Shown here: positions 14,636 to 22,979 of the stretch, in pieces
Layout of the letters: every line of letters starts with the position of its first letter
Numbering within the stretch: the stretch's first letter is position 1
NCBI GenBank assembly: GCA_900540685.1
Contig: UQGS01000032.1
Coordinates: 1 to 25,225, forward strand
Origin: an uncultured Catenibacterium sp.
Lineage (GTDB): Bacteria > Bacillota_I > Bacilli_A > Erysipelotrichales > Coprobacillaceae
Reading direction: 5' to 3'
Length of the DNA stretch: 25,225 nucleotides
Notes under the pieces: model-generated
The model's input: the letters and a program-made list of their open reading frames with translations, nothing else
Databases searched by the model: none
What the model was told of the DNA's origin: nothing
Program-made: the position numbers and the translations under genes

Positions 14636-15832
14636 TTAAAAAAGATCTTCATCGTTCTTATATTTAGAATTGATGATGATTGTTTCAGTGTTATCAATAC
14701 ACTTCTGTACTTCTGCTTCAAAGTCCCATTCATCTTCAAAACCTTTTGCTTTATAAGCTTTAGGTTTAGTTGCTGGGTTATGTGGAGTAAAGATAGTACA
14801 GCAGTCTTCATATGGTCTAATAGAGATATCATATGTACCGATCTTTTCTGCAATCTTGATGATTTCTAATTTATCCATACATGCGACAGGACGGATGACA
14901 GGTGTAGTAATAACCTGATTGATTGTATTCATTGATTCAAGTGTCTGAGAAGCCACCTGACCAATACTTTCACCATTCACAATAGCTAAGCAGTCATTCT
15001 TCTTTGCCACACCTTCCGCAATTCTATACATCATACGACGCATAACTGTCATTGCATAAGATTCATCACAATGATCATAGACAGATAACTGTAGATCAGT
15101 AAACGGTACGATATGTACCTTAATATAGCCATGTGTATAGTCCTTTAATACATTCACAAGGTCTAATACCTTTTCTCTTGCCATTTCATTTGTATAAGGT
15201 GGAGATGCATAATGAATGCATTCTAAGTCCACACCACGCTTCATTGTCAAATAACCTGCCACTGGTGAATCAATACCACCTGAAAGCATTAATAACGCTT
15301 TACCACCAATACCTACAGGATAGCCTCCTGCACCTGGAATCATATTATCCATAATATAGATCGCATCTTTTCTATATTCTACACGTACTAGAATATCTGG
15401 GTTATGTACATCTACAGATAAATCTTTTGTTGTATGATGGAATACATAGCCAGCAATCTCTTTATTCATTTCAATAGAGTTCTTAGGATATGATTTGTCA
15501 TGTCTTTTTGTATCAATCTTGAAAGTATTACCTTCATCATGATCAATAATATAAGTGACAACTTCTTTCGCCTTCTCTAAGTCATGTTCCACCTTATAAC
15601 ATAAAGAGAAGTTATGAATTCCAAAGATCGTCTTGATCTTATCTGTGACTTCCTGTGCATCTTCTTCATTTAAATAAATATAAAGACGGTCATATGTTAA
15701 TTCATATTCTAATGTGGGATAGTCATGTAATATTTCTTTTGTATTCTTTAATAGTTTTCTAATGAATAGTTTACGGTTCTTTCCTTTTGTAGTTAATTCT
15801 CCAAAACGGACAAGGATATGATCTGGTTTCAT
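14636..15832 (-). CDS. thiI: tRNA 4-thiouridine synthase ThiI
   Basis: 398 aa. The N-terminal ferredoxin-like/THUMP RNA-binding region spans about 1-165. It is followed by the PP-loop motif MLSGGIDSPVAGYL near residue 183, which adenylates tRNA U8. The DCCTIFTPHNPATKP segment near 342 is conserved in ThiI proteins. No C-terminal rhodanese domain is present, as in Bacillus ThiI, so sulfur is expected directly from a dedicated desulfurase. That gene lies immediately upstream: its stop is 4 bases before this start, with AGAGG as SD. The gene makes s4U8, which in other bacteria serves as a near-UV sensor. A role in thiazole synthesis is not implied for the short form. Confidence 0.96.
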   Translation of the reverse strand: MKPDHILVRFGELTTKGKNRKLFIRKLLKNTKEILHDYPTLEYELTYDRLYIYLNEEDAQEVTDKIKTIFGIHNFSLCYKVEHDLEKAKEVVTYIIDHDEGNTFKIDTKRHDKSYPKNSIEMNKEIAGYVFHHTTKDLSVDVHNPDILVRVEYRKDAIYIMDNMIPGAGGYPVGIGGKALLMLSGGIDSPVAGYLTMKRGVDLECIHYASPPYTNEMAREKVLDLVNVLKDYTHGYIKVHIVPFTDLQLSVYDHCDESYAMTVMRRMMYRIAEGVAKKNDCLAIVNGESIGQVASQTLESMNTINQVITTPVIRPVACMDKLEIIKIAEKIGTYDISIRPYEDCCTIFTPHNPATKPKAYKAKGFEDEWDFEAEVQKCIDNTETIIINSKYKNDEDLF

Positions 15833-15836
15833 CTAA

Positions 15837-16973
15837 TTACCTCTGTTTCTTAATTCTATTTAATGTATCTTTTAAAGCACTCAAGAATGTATCTAATTCC
15901 TGCTTTGTAGTGAGATGTGAGAATGAAAGTCTTAATGCACTTGAACTGATAAGAGAATCTAAATGCATCGCTGCAAGAGTATGAGATATTTCTACCTTCT
16001 TACTTGAACAGGCACTCTTTGTAGAGATATAGATTCCTTTTGTTTCTAGGTCATGTACTATGACTTCTGGTTTATAGTGTGGACATGAAATATTCAAGAT
16101 AAATGGACTGGCATCCTCTGGTGAGTTGATAACAATATTGTCCATTGTACTCAACTGTTCACGTAAATAGTCATTAAGTGACTTAACATAATCATAATGA
16201 CTCTTTTGTGATTCAATGGCTTTACGCATTGTTTTGGCTAATACAATATCTACACAGGCATTGCTTGTTCCACCTCTTAAGCCATTTTCCTGCTGACCAC
16301 CGTTAATAAGAGGCACAATACTTGCAGTACGTTTCTTATAGAGTAAACCACTGCCCTTTAACCCAAATACCTTATGTGCTGAGAAAGTGGCTAAATCAAT
16401 ATCATCTAATATAATAGGAAGCTTACCTAAAGCCTGTACCATATCTACATGATATTTAGTTTTAGGGTTCTTCTTATGTACAATAGAAGCTATTTCATGA
16501 ATAGGATTGATTGTTCCTACTTCATTATTTACATACATCGTAGAGACAAGAATAGTATCTTCTCTAATAAGAGATTCTAGTTCCTTTAAATCAAGGTGTC
16601 CTTTTGAATCAATAGAGACATAATCTACTTCAAAGCCAAATACTTCTTCTAGCTGTTTAAATGTATTGGCTACACTTGAATGTTCAAAGGCTGTAGTAAT
16701 AATATGCTTTCCTCTATTCATATATTGGAAGGCTGTTCCTTTGATAGCTGTATTATTAGATTCAGATGCACATGATGTAAAGATTAATTCTTCAGGACTG
16801 ACATGAAGTAATTTCGCAATATGAGAACGTGACTGTTCAATCAAGCGACTCACTTCATAACCAGGTGCATAGGCAGAATCAGAATTCGCAAAATAAGTTG
16901 TTAATAGTTTTGTATATGTAGAGCGTATTTCCTCATCAAGAGGTGTTGTAGCTACATAATCTAGATAAATCAT
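15837..16973 (-). CDS. nifZ: Cysteine desulfurase (NifS/IscS-like, partner of ThiI)
   Basis: 378 aa PLP enzyme. The PLP lysine is in SAHKVFGLKGSG near residue 199. The N-terminal LDYVATTPLDEEI and ASESNNTAIKG segments are typical, and GGQQENGLRGGT is the conserved C-terminal-half motif. The catalytic cysteine loop is STKSACSS near residue 320. It releases sulfur from cysteine as a persulfide. The four-base gap to thiI matches the B. subtilis nifZ-thiI arrangement, where the desulfurase feeds ThiI, so a tRNA-thiolation role is more likely than Fe-S assembly. The start has a GGCGGGGTGA ribosome site. The candidate promoter (16992-17020) has its -35 in the ezrA terminator. Confidence 0.93.
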   Translation of the reverse strand: MIYLDYVATTPLDEEIRSTYTKLLTTYFANSDSAYAPGYEVSRLIEQSRSHIAKLLHVSPEELIFTSCASESNNTAIKGTAFQYMNRGKHIITTAFEHSSVANTFKQLEEVFGFEVDYVSIDSKGHLDLKELESLIREDTILVSTMYVNNEVGTINPIHEIASIVHKKNPKTKYHVDMVQALGKLPIILDDIDLATFSAHKVFGLKGSGLLYKKRTASIVPLINGGQQENGLRGGTSNACVDIVLAKTMRKAIESQKSHYDYVKSLNDYLREQLSTMDNIVINSPEDASPFILNISCPHYKPEVIVHDLETKGIYISTKSACSSKKVEISHTLAAMHLDSLISSSALRLSFSHLTTKQELDTFLSALKDTLNRIKKQR

Positions 16974-16991
16974 CTAATCACCCCGCCTTAA

Positions 16992-17020
16992 ATAATAACG
17001 ACATAAAAGAAAAAAGTCCA
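16992..17020 (-). promoter_or_regulatory. Candidate nifZ-thiI promoter
   Basis: TATTAT (complement of 16992-16997) with TGGACT (complement of 17015-17020), spacer 17. The -35 is made from the stem of the ezrA terminator. Confidence 0.45.
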
Positions 17021-17034
17021 CCCTAAGCGGACTT
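17010..17034 (-). terminator. Terminator of ezrA
   Basis: AAGTCCGC/GTGGACTT (minus strand, one G-U pair) with a 5-base loop, followed by Ts. The arms are 17027-17034 and 17014-17021. The ezrA stop codon (17023-17025) is in the loop region. Confidence 0.75.
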
Positions 17035-18765
17035 AATTTCTTTTCTTTTAATAAGCTCTTCGTATTTTCCTGGTTCAAGTCTTTCTAGAATATCTACTGC
17101 AACCTGTAATGCATTGCGATATTCACCATTTCTAAATAAAACTTCAGCCTTAGTAAGTTCTGTATTGACTTCTAGGAACATTGAACGATAACGGTTTGCA
17201 TAAACAATGGCATCTTCTACCATACCAGCTGTCACAATCATATTATGTACATTATCATAAAGCTTATAGATCACATCTCTTGCCCCTTCTACCTTGGCGC
17301 ATAGTTCATTGAGTACAACTGGCTTATGGGCTTTAAAACGTTTAATTTCTTCCACCTTATTATAAGAATCAGTAATATAGTTACGATAAGAATCATTCAC
17401 AAGAGGAAGATGTTCATTCTTGATTTCAGACTTGATTTCTAGTAATACAATATTGATATTTTCTAGAAGTTCTTCTGTTTCCTTGTTCTTATTTTCAATA
17501 TCTTCTTTCTGTTTTTCAAACTCTTCAAGATAAGCATCGTGCTTCATCATTCTATCATATAAATCTACTACATGATCAAGCATATCTGCATAAGCAAAAT
17601 GACCGAGTTCCATCTGTTCAATCAACTGATTGGCATCATTTTGAATCTGTCTGAATTCCTCATACTTCTTACTGATTACAACTTCTTCTTCATCAATCAC
17701 AAATTCAGTAGTCAAGCGACGATATTCCTTCATGACCTGCTGATAGATTTCTGTTAATCTTTGGAGTTCATTATAGCTTTCTCTCCATTTTTCCTTGAAC
17801 TGCTTATATGAATCTAATTCTTTACTTAGATCAATCACTAATTCTTCAATCAATCCAGTTAAAGGTTCAAGCACCTGTGCAGCTGCTTTAATATCTACAT
17901 TCTTCACCTGAACAATGGATTCTTCCATCTGTTCATCTACTTCGTGACGGCGAGTCGCAATCTTCATTTCTTCAAGAGCATACTCATCACCCTCTAAAGA
18001 AGAAATCAATTCATCTACCTTATCAATCTTACTTGGTAATAAATCAGAGACAACATAAACATAAGAAGGAAGATCCTTTAAATTGGTATGAAGACTATCA
18101 ATACGATTTTCAATCTCTTCAGTGAATTTCTTTGCATCCGCAAACATCTGATTATTCATCAATGTTTCTAGTTTTACAAAATCATCATCTAATTCCTTAA
18201 ACATCTCTAATACATGTGGTACAAACTCTTCTACCTTAATACGAATCTTTTCATATTCATTAGCTGTATCACGGTACTTTCCTTTTACTCTAATGATTTC
18301 TACACGCTGGATGTTTTCTATTTCTGTCACCTTCTCAATACGTGCAAGAAGGTTCTTGGCATCATGATCATAACGCTGTGTCATTTCTCGAATCAATGCA
18401 AGATTCTTTTTAACACCACGCGTTTTTCTATAAAATAAAGCCGCATCCACCTCATCTACAAGGACACCTAATTCATTCTTCTGGAATTCAGTGATCTTTT
18501 CAAAATCCTCTGTAAACTGTTCATATTGTTCAACAACTTCTGGCATATTTTTCGCAATAGACTGTACACGCCCTAATCTATATTGTAATGGCAGTGTTTT
18601 AATTCCATTGATCTGGTTTTGTAGATCTAATAATTCCTGTCGATACATATTCAATTTAACTTGATGATAGATAATCATAAAAATAATCAAAGCAATAAGT
18701 ATAGACGCAAATATGATTAGGTTTCTTACTCCTACATATTGTACAAAATTCTTCATATATTCCAT
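17023..18765 (-). CDS. ezrA: EzrA-family septation ring formation regulator
   Basis: 580 aa from the ATG at 18763-18765, chosen because GAGAGGG lies just upstream. The open frame extends 16 codons further without an SD. One N-terminal membrane helix (about 14-33, LIIFASILIALIIFMII) places the rest in the cytoplasm, as in EzrA. The remainder is nearly all coiled-coil/spectrin-like helices of Glu/Lys-rich sequence, with the QYRLGRVQSIAKNMPEV region after the anchor. EzrA binds FtsZ, limits ring formation at poles and links to cell-wall enzymes at mid-cell. The length matches the family. It is upstream of nifZ-thiI on the same strand, as often seen in Firmicutes, but separated by a terminator. 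Confidence 0.88.
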   Translation of the reverse strand: MEYMKNFVQYVGVRNLIIFASILIALIIFMIIYHQVKLNMYRQELLDLQNQINGIKTLPLQYRLGRVQSIAKNMPEVVEQYEQFTEDFEKITEFQKNELGVLVDEVDAALFYRKTRGVKKNLALIREMTQRYDHDAKNLLARIEKVTEIENIQRVEIIRVKGKYRDTANEYEKIRIKVEEFVPHVLEMFKELDDDFVKLETLMNNQMFADAKKFTEEIENRIDSLHTNLKDLPSYVYVVSDLLPSKIDKVDELISSLEGDEYALEEMKIATRRHEVDEQMEESIVQVKNVDIKAAAQVLEPLTGLIEELVIDLSKELDSYKQFKEKWRESYNELQRLTEIYQQVMKEYRRLTTEFVIDEEEVVISKKYEEFRQIQNDANQLIEQMELGHFAYADMLDHVVDLYDRMMKHDAYLEEFEKQKEDIENKNKETEELLENINIVLLEIKSEIKNEHLPLVNDSYRNYITDSYNKVEEIKRFKAHKPVVLNELCAKVEGARDVIYKLYDNVHNMIVTAGMVEDAIVYANRYRSMFLEVNTELTKAEVLFRNGEYRNALQVAVDILERLEPGKYEELIKRKEIKSA

Positions 18766-18929
18766 AAAACATCCCTCTCTTACATATCGATATAATTTTA
18801 TCATATTTTCCAAGTCATTTCATTATGGAATCGTGAAACCATCCAAAAAATACAGATTTCTTATTATGAAAATTATTACTCTATTTATAAAATAGGTCTA
18901 TGATTGTATTGCTTAGGAGGGAATATGAA

Positions 18930-20264
18930 ATGAATGAGAGCACAGATTTAATTCACGGAAAGATATGGAAGGCAATATTATGGTTTTCTATTCCTATGTT
19001 AGTGGGGAATTTATTTCAACAGCTTTATAATACTGTAGACTCATATGTTGTAGGTAACTTTGTTAGTTCAGGGGCTCTTGCAGCAGTTGGACAGTCTACT
19101 CCAATCATCAATACTCTTGTTGGGTTCTTTACAGGACTCGCAACAGGGGCTGGAGTTGTCATTGCACAATACTTTGGAGGAAATCATCTCAATAAGATGA
19201 AAAAAGCGATACATACATCTATCGCCTTAACACTTATATTATGTGTATTATTCACTATTTTAGGTATTGGGTTATCTCATCAGATATTAGTTCTGATTGG
19301 TTCACCAGATTCTGTCATGGCACCTGCCGCCTTATATCTTCGCATCTATTTTGGTGGTATTTCTTTTGTATGTATTTATAATATGGGTTCAGGTATATTA
19401 CGTGCTGTCGGAGATTCTAAGACACCACTCTATTATTTAATCGTTGCCTCTATTATCAATATTATCTTAGACTTTGTGTTTGTTTTATATTTTCATATGG
19501 GTGTTGCAGGAGCTGGATGGGCAACCTTTATCGCCCAGGGAATCAGTGCATTGCTTGTTATAATAAAGTTAGTGTTTTCTAAAGAAATCTATAAAGTAGA
19601 GATCAAAGAGATTTCCATCGATAAACCTATCTTAAAGAAAATCATTGAAATAGGTATCCCTACTGCATTGCAGCAGTCCATTGTATCTTTCAGCAATGTC
19701 ATTGTGCAATCTTATATCAATACTTTTGGCGCCAATGCAGTGGCCGGTTATACTTCTTATATAAAGATTGATGGATTCCTACAGTTACCTATTCAAAGCT
19801 TTGCGATGGCCATCACAACATTTACTGGACAGAACATTGGGGCACATGCCATTGACCGAGTAAAGAAAGGACTTCGTACAACTATGGCGATGACTTTCGG
19901 TGTCACTCTAATAGGTGTGACTCTTGTTTATTTATTTGGTGAACAATTAGTTGGTATCTTCTCGAGTGATCCTGAAGTCATTAAATATGGCTATTTGATG
20001 GCACGCATATTTGCGGTAGGTTATCTCACATTACCTGTTATCCATATTATTTCTGGTGCACTTAGAGGTGTAGGTTTATCTAATATTCCTATGTATTTCA
20101 TGGTAGGTACATTTGTCTTCTTAAGACAGATTTATCTTGCGATTGCAGTACCATCAACTCATAACATTGGAATTGTATTTGCCGGATGGCCTGTAACCTG
20201 GATTGTTTGTATGATAGGATTACTGTTCTACTACTTCCGTGTACATTGGTTAGATCATGTATAA
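18930..20264 (+). CDS. MATE-family efflux transporter
   Basis: 444 aa from ATG 18930, which lies 9 bases after AGGAGG. The frame is open to an ATG at 18900, but that start would place the SD inside the gene. There are about 12 hydrophobic segments in two homologous halves. The characteristic MATE opening IPMLVGNLFQQLYNTVDS is at about 21-38, then GALAAVGQSTPI. The second-half signature IGIPTALQQSIVSFSNVIV follows. It exports cationic drugs or other organic compounds using a Na+ or H+ gradient. The substrate is not predictable. It is single, divergent from ezrA, and ends in a strong terminator. It belongs to the DinF/NorM-like prokaryotic group common in gut Firmicutes, often in several copies. 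Confidence 0.93.
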   Translation: MNESTDLIHGKIWKAILWFSIPMLVGNLFQQLYNTVDSYVVGNFVSSGALAAVGQSTPIINTLVGFFTGLATGAGVVIAQYFGGNHLNKMKKAIHTSIALTLILCVLFTILGIGLSHQILVLIGSPDSVMAPAALYLRIYFGGISFVCIYNMGSGILRAVGDSKTPLYYLIVASIINIILDFVFVLYFHMGVAGAGWATFIAQGISALLVIIKLVFSKEIYKVEIKEISIDKPILKKIIEIGIPTALQQSIVSFSNVIVQSYINTFGANAVAGYTSYIKIDGFLQLPIQSFAMAITTFTGQNIGAHAIDRVKKGLRTTMAMTFGVTLIGVTLVYLFGEQLVGIFSSDPEVIKYGYLMARIFAVGYLTLPVIHIISGALRGVGLSNIPMYFMVGTFVFLRQIYLAIAVPSTHNIGIVFAGWPVTWIVCMIGLLFYYFRVHWLDHV

Positions 20265-20300
20265 GAATATCGGATTTTCTCCGTTATTCTTTTTTTCTTT
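20264..20300 (+). terminator. Terminator of the MATE gene
   Basis: AGAATATCGG (20264-20273) / CCGTTATTCT (20281-20290) has one T/T mismatch, followed by TTTTTTTC. Its first base is the last base of the stop codon. Confidence 0.88.
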
Positions 20301-20327
20301 TTTTCCGAAATTCTTATTTTCCAGCAG

Positions 20328-20333
20328 TATAAT
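20328..20333 (+). promoter_or_regulatory. -10 for the PNPOx-Sel1-PAS-macro cluster
   Basis: A perfect TATAAT lies 20 bases before the ATG at 20354. The -35 position (about 20305-20310, CCGAAA) is weak. Confidence 0.5.
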
Positions 20334-20353
20334 TTATATAGGAGGTAATAATT

Positions 20354-20746
20354 ATGGAAAGAATAATTAAATTTTTGAAAGAAGCAGATACTTATTATCT
20401 AGCAACAGTTGAAGGTGATCAGCCAAGAGTGAGACCTTTTGGGACAGCACATATGTTTGAAGGAAAACTTTATATTCAAACAGGGAAGGTAAAGGATGTA
20501 TCTAAACAGATTCATACAAATCGTAAAGTAGAAATTTGTGCATTCAAGGATGGTGAATGGCTGCGTATTGCAGGAGAACTTGTGGAAGATGATCGAAGAG
20601 AAGCGAAACAATCCATGCTTGATGCTTATCCATCTTTACAGAAAATGTATTCAGCAGATGATGGAAATACAGAAGTGTTCTATTTTAAGAATGCAACTGC
20701 CACTTTCTATTCATTTACACATGAAAAAGAAGTAGTCAACTTCTAG
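20354..20746 (+). CDS. Pyridoxamine 5'-phosphate oxidase-like flavoprotein
   Basis: 130 aa, the size of the small single-domain PNPOx-like split-barrel family. The N-terminus FLKEADTYYLATVEGDQPRVRPFG is typical, with the RVRPF segment contributing to the FMN pocket, followed by LYIQTGKVKDVSKQI and the EICAFKDGEWLRIAGEL strand pair. Family members bind FMN or related cofactors as dimers and act as uncharacterised reductases or oxidases. It is not the vitamin B6 enzyme proper. GGAGGT precedes the ATG. It is the first gene of a close cluster, with the Sel1 gene starting 11 bases after its stop. The substrate is unknown. Confidence 0.88.
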   Translation: MERIIKFLKEADTYYLATVEGDQPRVRPFGTAHMFEGKLYIQTGKVKDVSKQIHTNRKVEICAFKDGEWLRIAGELVEDDRREAKQSMLDAYPSLQKMYSADDGNTEVFYFKNATATFYSFTHEKEVVNF

Positions 20747-20757
20747 GGAGGAAAATT

Positions 20758-21573
20758 ATGAATAGTAGAAGATTATATAGAAGACTTAATGATATATTCT
20801 CAAAAATATCAGAAGAGGATTATCCAGAAATCTATAATATTATAGAAAATGAACTGGATTTTTCAGATGAGGAAGTCTATGAGGAAGCTTATAATATTGC
20901 AGGAGAATTACATGAAGCAGATGGCACAAAGATTCTACCTGCATGTGTGGCTAATTTTATTATGGAAGTCTACAAAGAAGAACTAAAGCTTGGAAATGTA
21001 AATGCAGCATGTGATATTGGTTCACTCTATTATACTGGACGTGCAGGTGAGCAGAACTATAAGAAAGCTGTTGAGTATTATACTATTGCCGCCAATGGTG
21101 GATGTCGTCAGGCTCAGGAAAATCTTGGTTACTGTTATTATTACGGTAGAGATATACCTGTGGATTATGAGAAAGCCTTTCATTATTTTGCATTAGGCGC
21201 ATTTGATGGACATTTGCGTTCACTTTATAAGATTGGTGATATGTATCGTAACGGGTATTATGTTGATAAGAACGAAGCAGAAGCATTCTACATCTATATG
21301 CATTGTGTAGATGGACTGAATGAAGATAATATCAGTATTGTAGGTGGAGATATCATGATGAGAGTTGGAGATTGTTTCTTCAATGGTGTTGGGACAGAAG
21401 TAGACAATAATCAGGCCTTAAAGTATTATCAGTTAGCTGAACAGATGTTCTATGATAGACTTGAATCAGGTGATTTCCTCATCAAAAACTGTTATAAACA
21501 TGTTTTAGAAAATGAGGAAAAGGCAAGACAGAGATTAATTGATGCATTGCCTGGATATGAGTGGACAAAATAA
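20758..21573 (+). CDS. Sel1-repeat (TPR-like) protein
   Basis: 271 aa, no signal peptide, so cytoplasmic. Residues 1-80 are an acidic helical region without repeats. About four Sel1-like repeats follow (81-116, 117-152, 153-187 and 199-235), with A-x-x-x-L/I-G-x-x-Y-x-x-G and x-x-A-x-x-Y-Y-x-x-A-A patterns (for example DIGSLYYTG then AVEYYTIAA). Sel1 repeats are protein-binding helical hairpins, often in adaptors of signalling complexes. GGGAGG sits just upstream of the ATG. The next gene begins 2 bases after its stop. The partner is unknown; the cluster neighbours are candidates. Confidence 0.88.
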   Translation: MNSRRLYRRLNDIFSKISEEDYPEIYNIIENELDFSDEEVYEEAYNIAGELHEADGTKILPACVANFIMEVYKEELKLGNVNAACDIGSLYYTGRAGEQNYKKAVEYYTIAANGGCRQAQENLGYCYYYGRDIPVDYEKAFHYFALGAFDGHLRSLYKIGDMYRNGYYVDKNEAEAFYIYMHCVDGLNEDNISIVGGDIMMRVGDCFFNGVGTEVDNNQALKYYQLAEQMFYDRLESGDFLIKNCYKHVLENEEKARQRLIDALPGYEWTK

Positions 21574-21575
21574 AG

Positions 21576-22259
21576 ATGGGTAAGAAGACAAAGAAACATA
21601 TCAGAGTCGACGGACAGCTTCTTCAAATGAATAAAGGATTTCGTGATTTGAAGGCAAAACAAAGAGAAAAGATTATAGGCTGGATCTATGAAGAATACAA
21701 AAAGTATGTGACTGAAAATGAGAAGATACCAGATGTATATGGAGATATAGAGATTGTAGATGCTGTCCTAGATAAAATTAAAGCCGCAAACATCTGGATA
21801 CCAGATTATGAAATCAATGATTATTATATGAGAAAGAAATCCAATCTTCAAAAACGTTTAGATAATGAGAAACAAGTGAAGTTCAAATCATATGTTAGTT
21901 TCTATAAGAGTATTGTGGATCAGGATAGATCATCTATTGTGATATGTAATCTTGAGCATGAAATCATCTATATGAATCCAGCAGCAATAAATAATTATGC
22001 AAAACGTGGTGGAGAGAAGTTAATAGGAAGAAGTCTATTGGAATGTCACAGTCCTGAATCAAGAGATAAGATATATCACATATTAGAATGGTTCAAAAGA
22101 AATGAAAGTCATAATATTGTCTATACTTATCATAATGAAAAACAGAACAAAGATGTCTATATGGTCGCTTTAAGAGATCAAGAGCAGCTTATTGGCTATT
22201 ATGAAAAGCATGAATATAGAAATAAGGAGTTGATGAAACCATATGATTTTCACGATTAA
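21576..22259 (+). CDS. Helical N-terminal domain plus PAS domain protein
   Basis: 227 aa from ATG 21576, two bases after the Sel1 stop. A GTG at 21561 is the alternative start. Neither has a strong SD, so translation probably depends on coupling. Residues 1-105 are basic and helical (KAKQREKIIGWIYEEYKKY, then NIWIPDYEINDYYMRKK) and I do not recognise them. About 105-220 read as a PAS fold: SIVICNLEHEIIYMNPAA, a GRSLLECHSPESRDKI stretch, and a final VALRDQEQLIGYYEKHEYR. The CHxPES segment recalls PAS domains of the DUF438 type. No kinase, cyclase or DNA-binding output domain is attached. The 3' end overlaps the macrodomain gene by 17 bases. The ligand and role are unknown. Confidence 0.7.
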   Translation: MGKKTKKHIRVDGQLLQMNKGFRDLKAKQREKIIGWIYEEYKKYVTENEKIPDVYGDIEIVDAVLDKIKAANIWIPDYEINDYYMRKKSNLQKRLDNEKQVKFKSYVSFYKSIVDQDRSSIVICNLEHEIIYMNPAAINNYAKRGGEKLIGRSLLECHSPESRDKIYHILEWFKRNESHNIVYTYHNEKQNKDVYMVALRDQEQLIGYYEKHEYRNKELMKPYDFHD

Positions 22260-22764
22260 AACAATTCTAGGCGATATCACAAAAGTAACAGACGTAGAAG
22301 CTATTGTGAATGCAGCAAATAATCTTCTTTTAGGTGGTGGAGGTGTAGATGGCGCCATCCATCGCGCAGCAGGGCCTGAGCTTCTTAAAGAATGCAGAAC
22401 ACTTCATGGCTGTGAAACTGGTGAAGCAAAGATTACAAAAGCTTATAATCTCCCTTGTGATTATGTGATTCATACTGTAGGGCCTATCTGGTATGGTGGA
22501 AACTATAATGAAGAAGAATTACTTGCAAACTGTTACTATAATTCTATGAAACTGGCTATGGATCATGGAATAAGAACTATCGCCTTCCCTTCTATTTCCA
22601 CTGGTGTATATCATTTTCCTGTTGAAAAAGCAGCTAAGATTGCAGTCAAGACAGTCTATCAATTCTTAGAAAATAACCCTGATAACTTTGATTTGGTGGA
22701 ATGGGTACTCTTTGATTCTCATACCAAATCAGTGTATGAAGCAGAAGCAAATAAATTTATCTAG
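22243..22764 (+). CDS. Macrodomain protein (O-acetyl-ADP-ribose deacetylase / ADP-ribosyl hydrolase, YmdB/MacroD type)
   Basis: 173 aa, a single macro domain with no extension. The ADP-ribose-binding signatures are visible: GDIT at 10-13, IVNAANN at 21-27, and the substrate loop GGGGVDGAIHRAAG at 31-44, which matches the MacroD/YmdB group with the catalytic Asp36. A phosphate loop PSISTGVYHFP lies near 115-125. Relatives remove O-acetyl groups from ADP-ribose or mono-ADP-ribose from proteins. The ATG lies inside the end of the PAS gene (17-base overlap), with AAGGAG 13 bases upstream, long for an SD and consistent with coupling. It is the last gene of the four-gene cluster; the rpsD promoter follows. 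Confidence 0.93.
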   Translation: MIFTIKTILGDITKVTDVEAIVNAANNLLLGGGGVDGAIHRAAGPELLKECRTLHGCETGEAKITKAYNLPCDYVIHTVGPIWYGGNYNEEELLANCYYNSMKLAMDHGIRTIAFPSISTGVYHFPVEKAAKIAVKTVYQFLENNPDNFDLVEWVLFDSHTKSVYEAEANKFI

Positions 22765-22781
22765 TTTTCATCAACTTTTAT

Positions 22782-22810
22782 TTGACTTTCACTACTTTAT
22801 TCAGTATAAT
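22782..22810 (+). promoter_or_regulatory. rpsD promoter
   Basis: TTGACT (22782-22787), 17-base spacer, TATAAT (22805-22810). This is a near-consensus sigma-A promoter starting a leader of about 160 bases before rpsD. Confidence 0.9.
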
Positions 22811-22816
22811 CAAACT

Positions 22817-22979
22817 CGCAATAAAATGAATAGCGGTACATAACAGTCGTGCAGCTACGTTCTTGACTTAGGGATGCAAAGTATCTTACCGCAAGAGAAA
22901 TGCTTAATAAGAACATACGCAGGGTGAGTTATGAATTGTTATTGTTTTATGCAAATAAAACAATAAGGAGGTAACGTCA
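22817..22979 (+). promoter_or_regulatory. Structured rpsD leader (probable S4 autoregulatory RNA)
   Basis: A leader of about 160 bases precedes rpsD. Paired segments by eye are GCGGTA (22833-22838) / TACCGC (22887-22892), GTTCTT (22859-22864) / AAGAAC (22909-22914), and a perfect 12-base hairpin with GCAA loop (22939-22966) that ends exactly where the SD GGAGG (22967-22971) begins. In Bacillus, rpsD is autoregulated by S4 binding its leader, and a Firmicute S4 leader motif is known. Position and fold fit, but membership of that motif is inferred. Confidence 0.65.

Noticed and set aside
18766..18813. Longer ezrA start
   Set aside because: No ribosome site. The ATG at 18765 has GAGAGGG at good spacing and gives the usual EzrA N-terminal anchor.
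18900..18929. Earlier in-frame ATG of the MATE gene
   Set aside because: The strong AGGAGG lies downstream of it and serves the ATG at 18930.
22939..22966. Hairpin before rpsD as a transcription terminator
   Set aside because: It is AT-only and followed by GGAGG rather than Ts, so it fits translational control or stability better.
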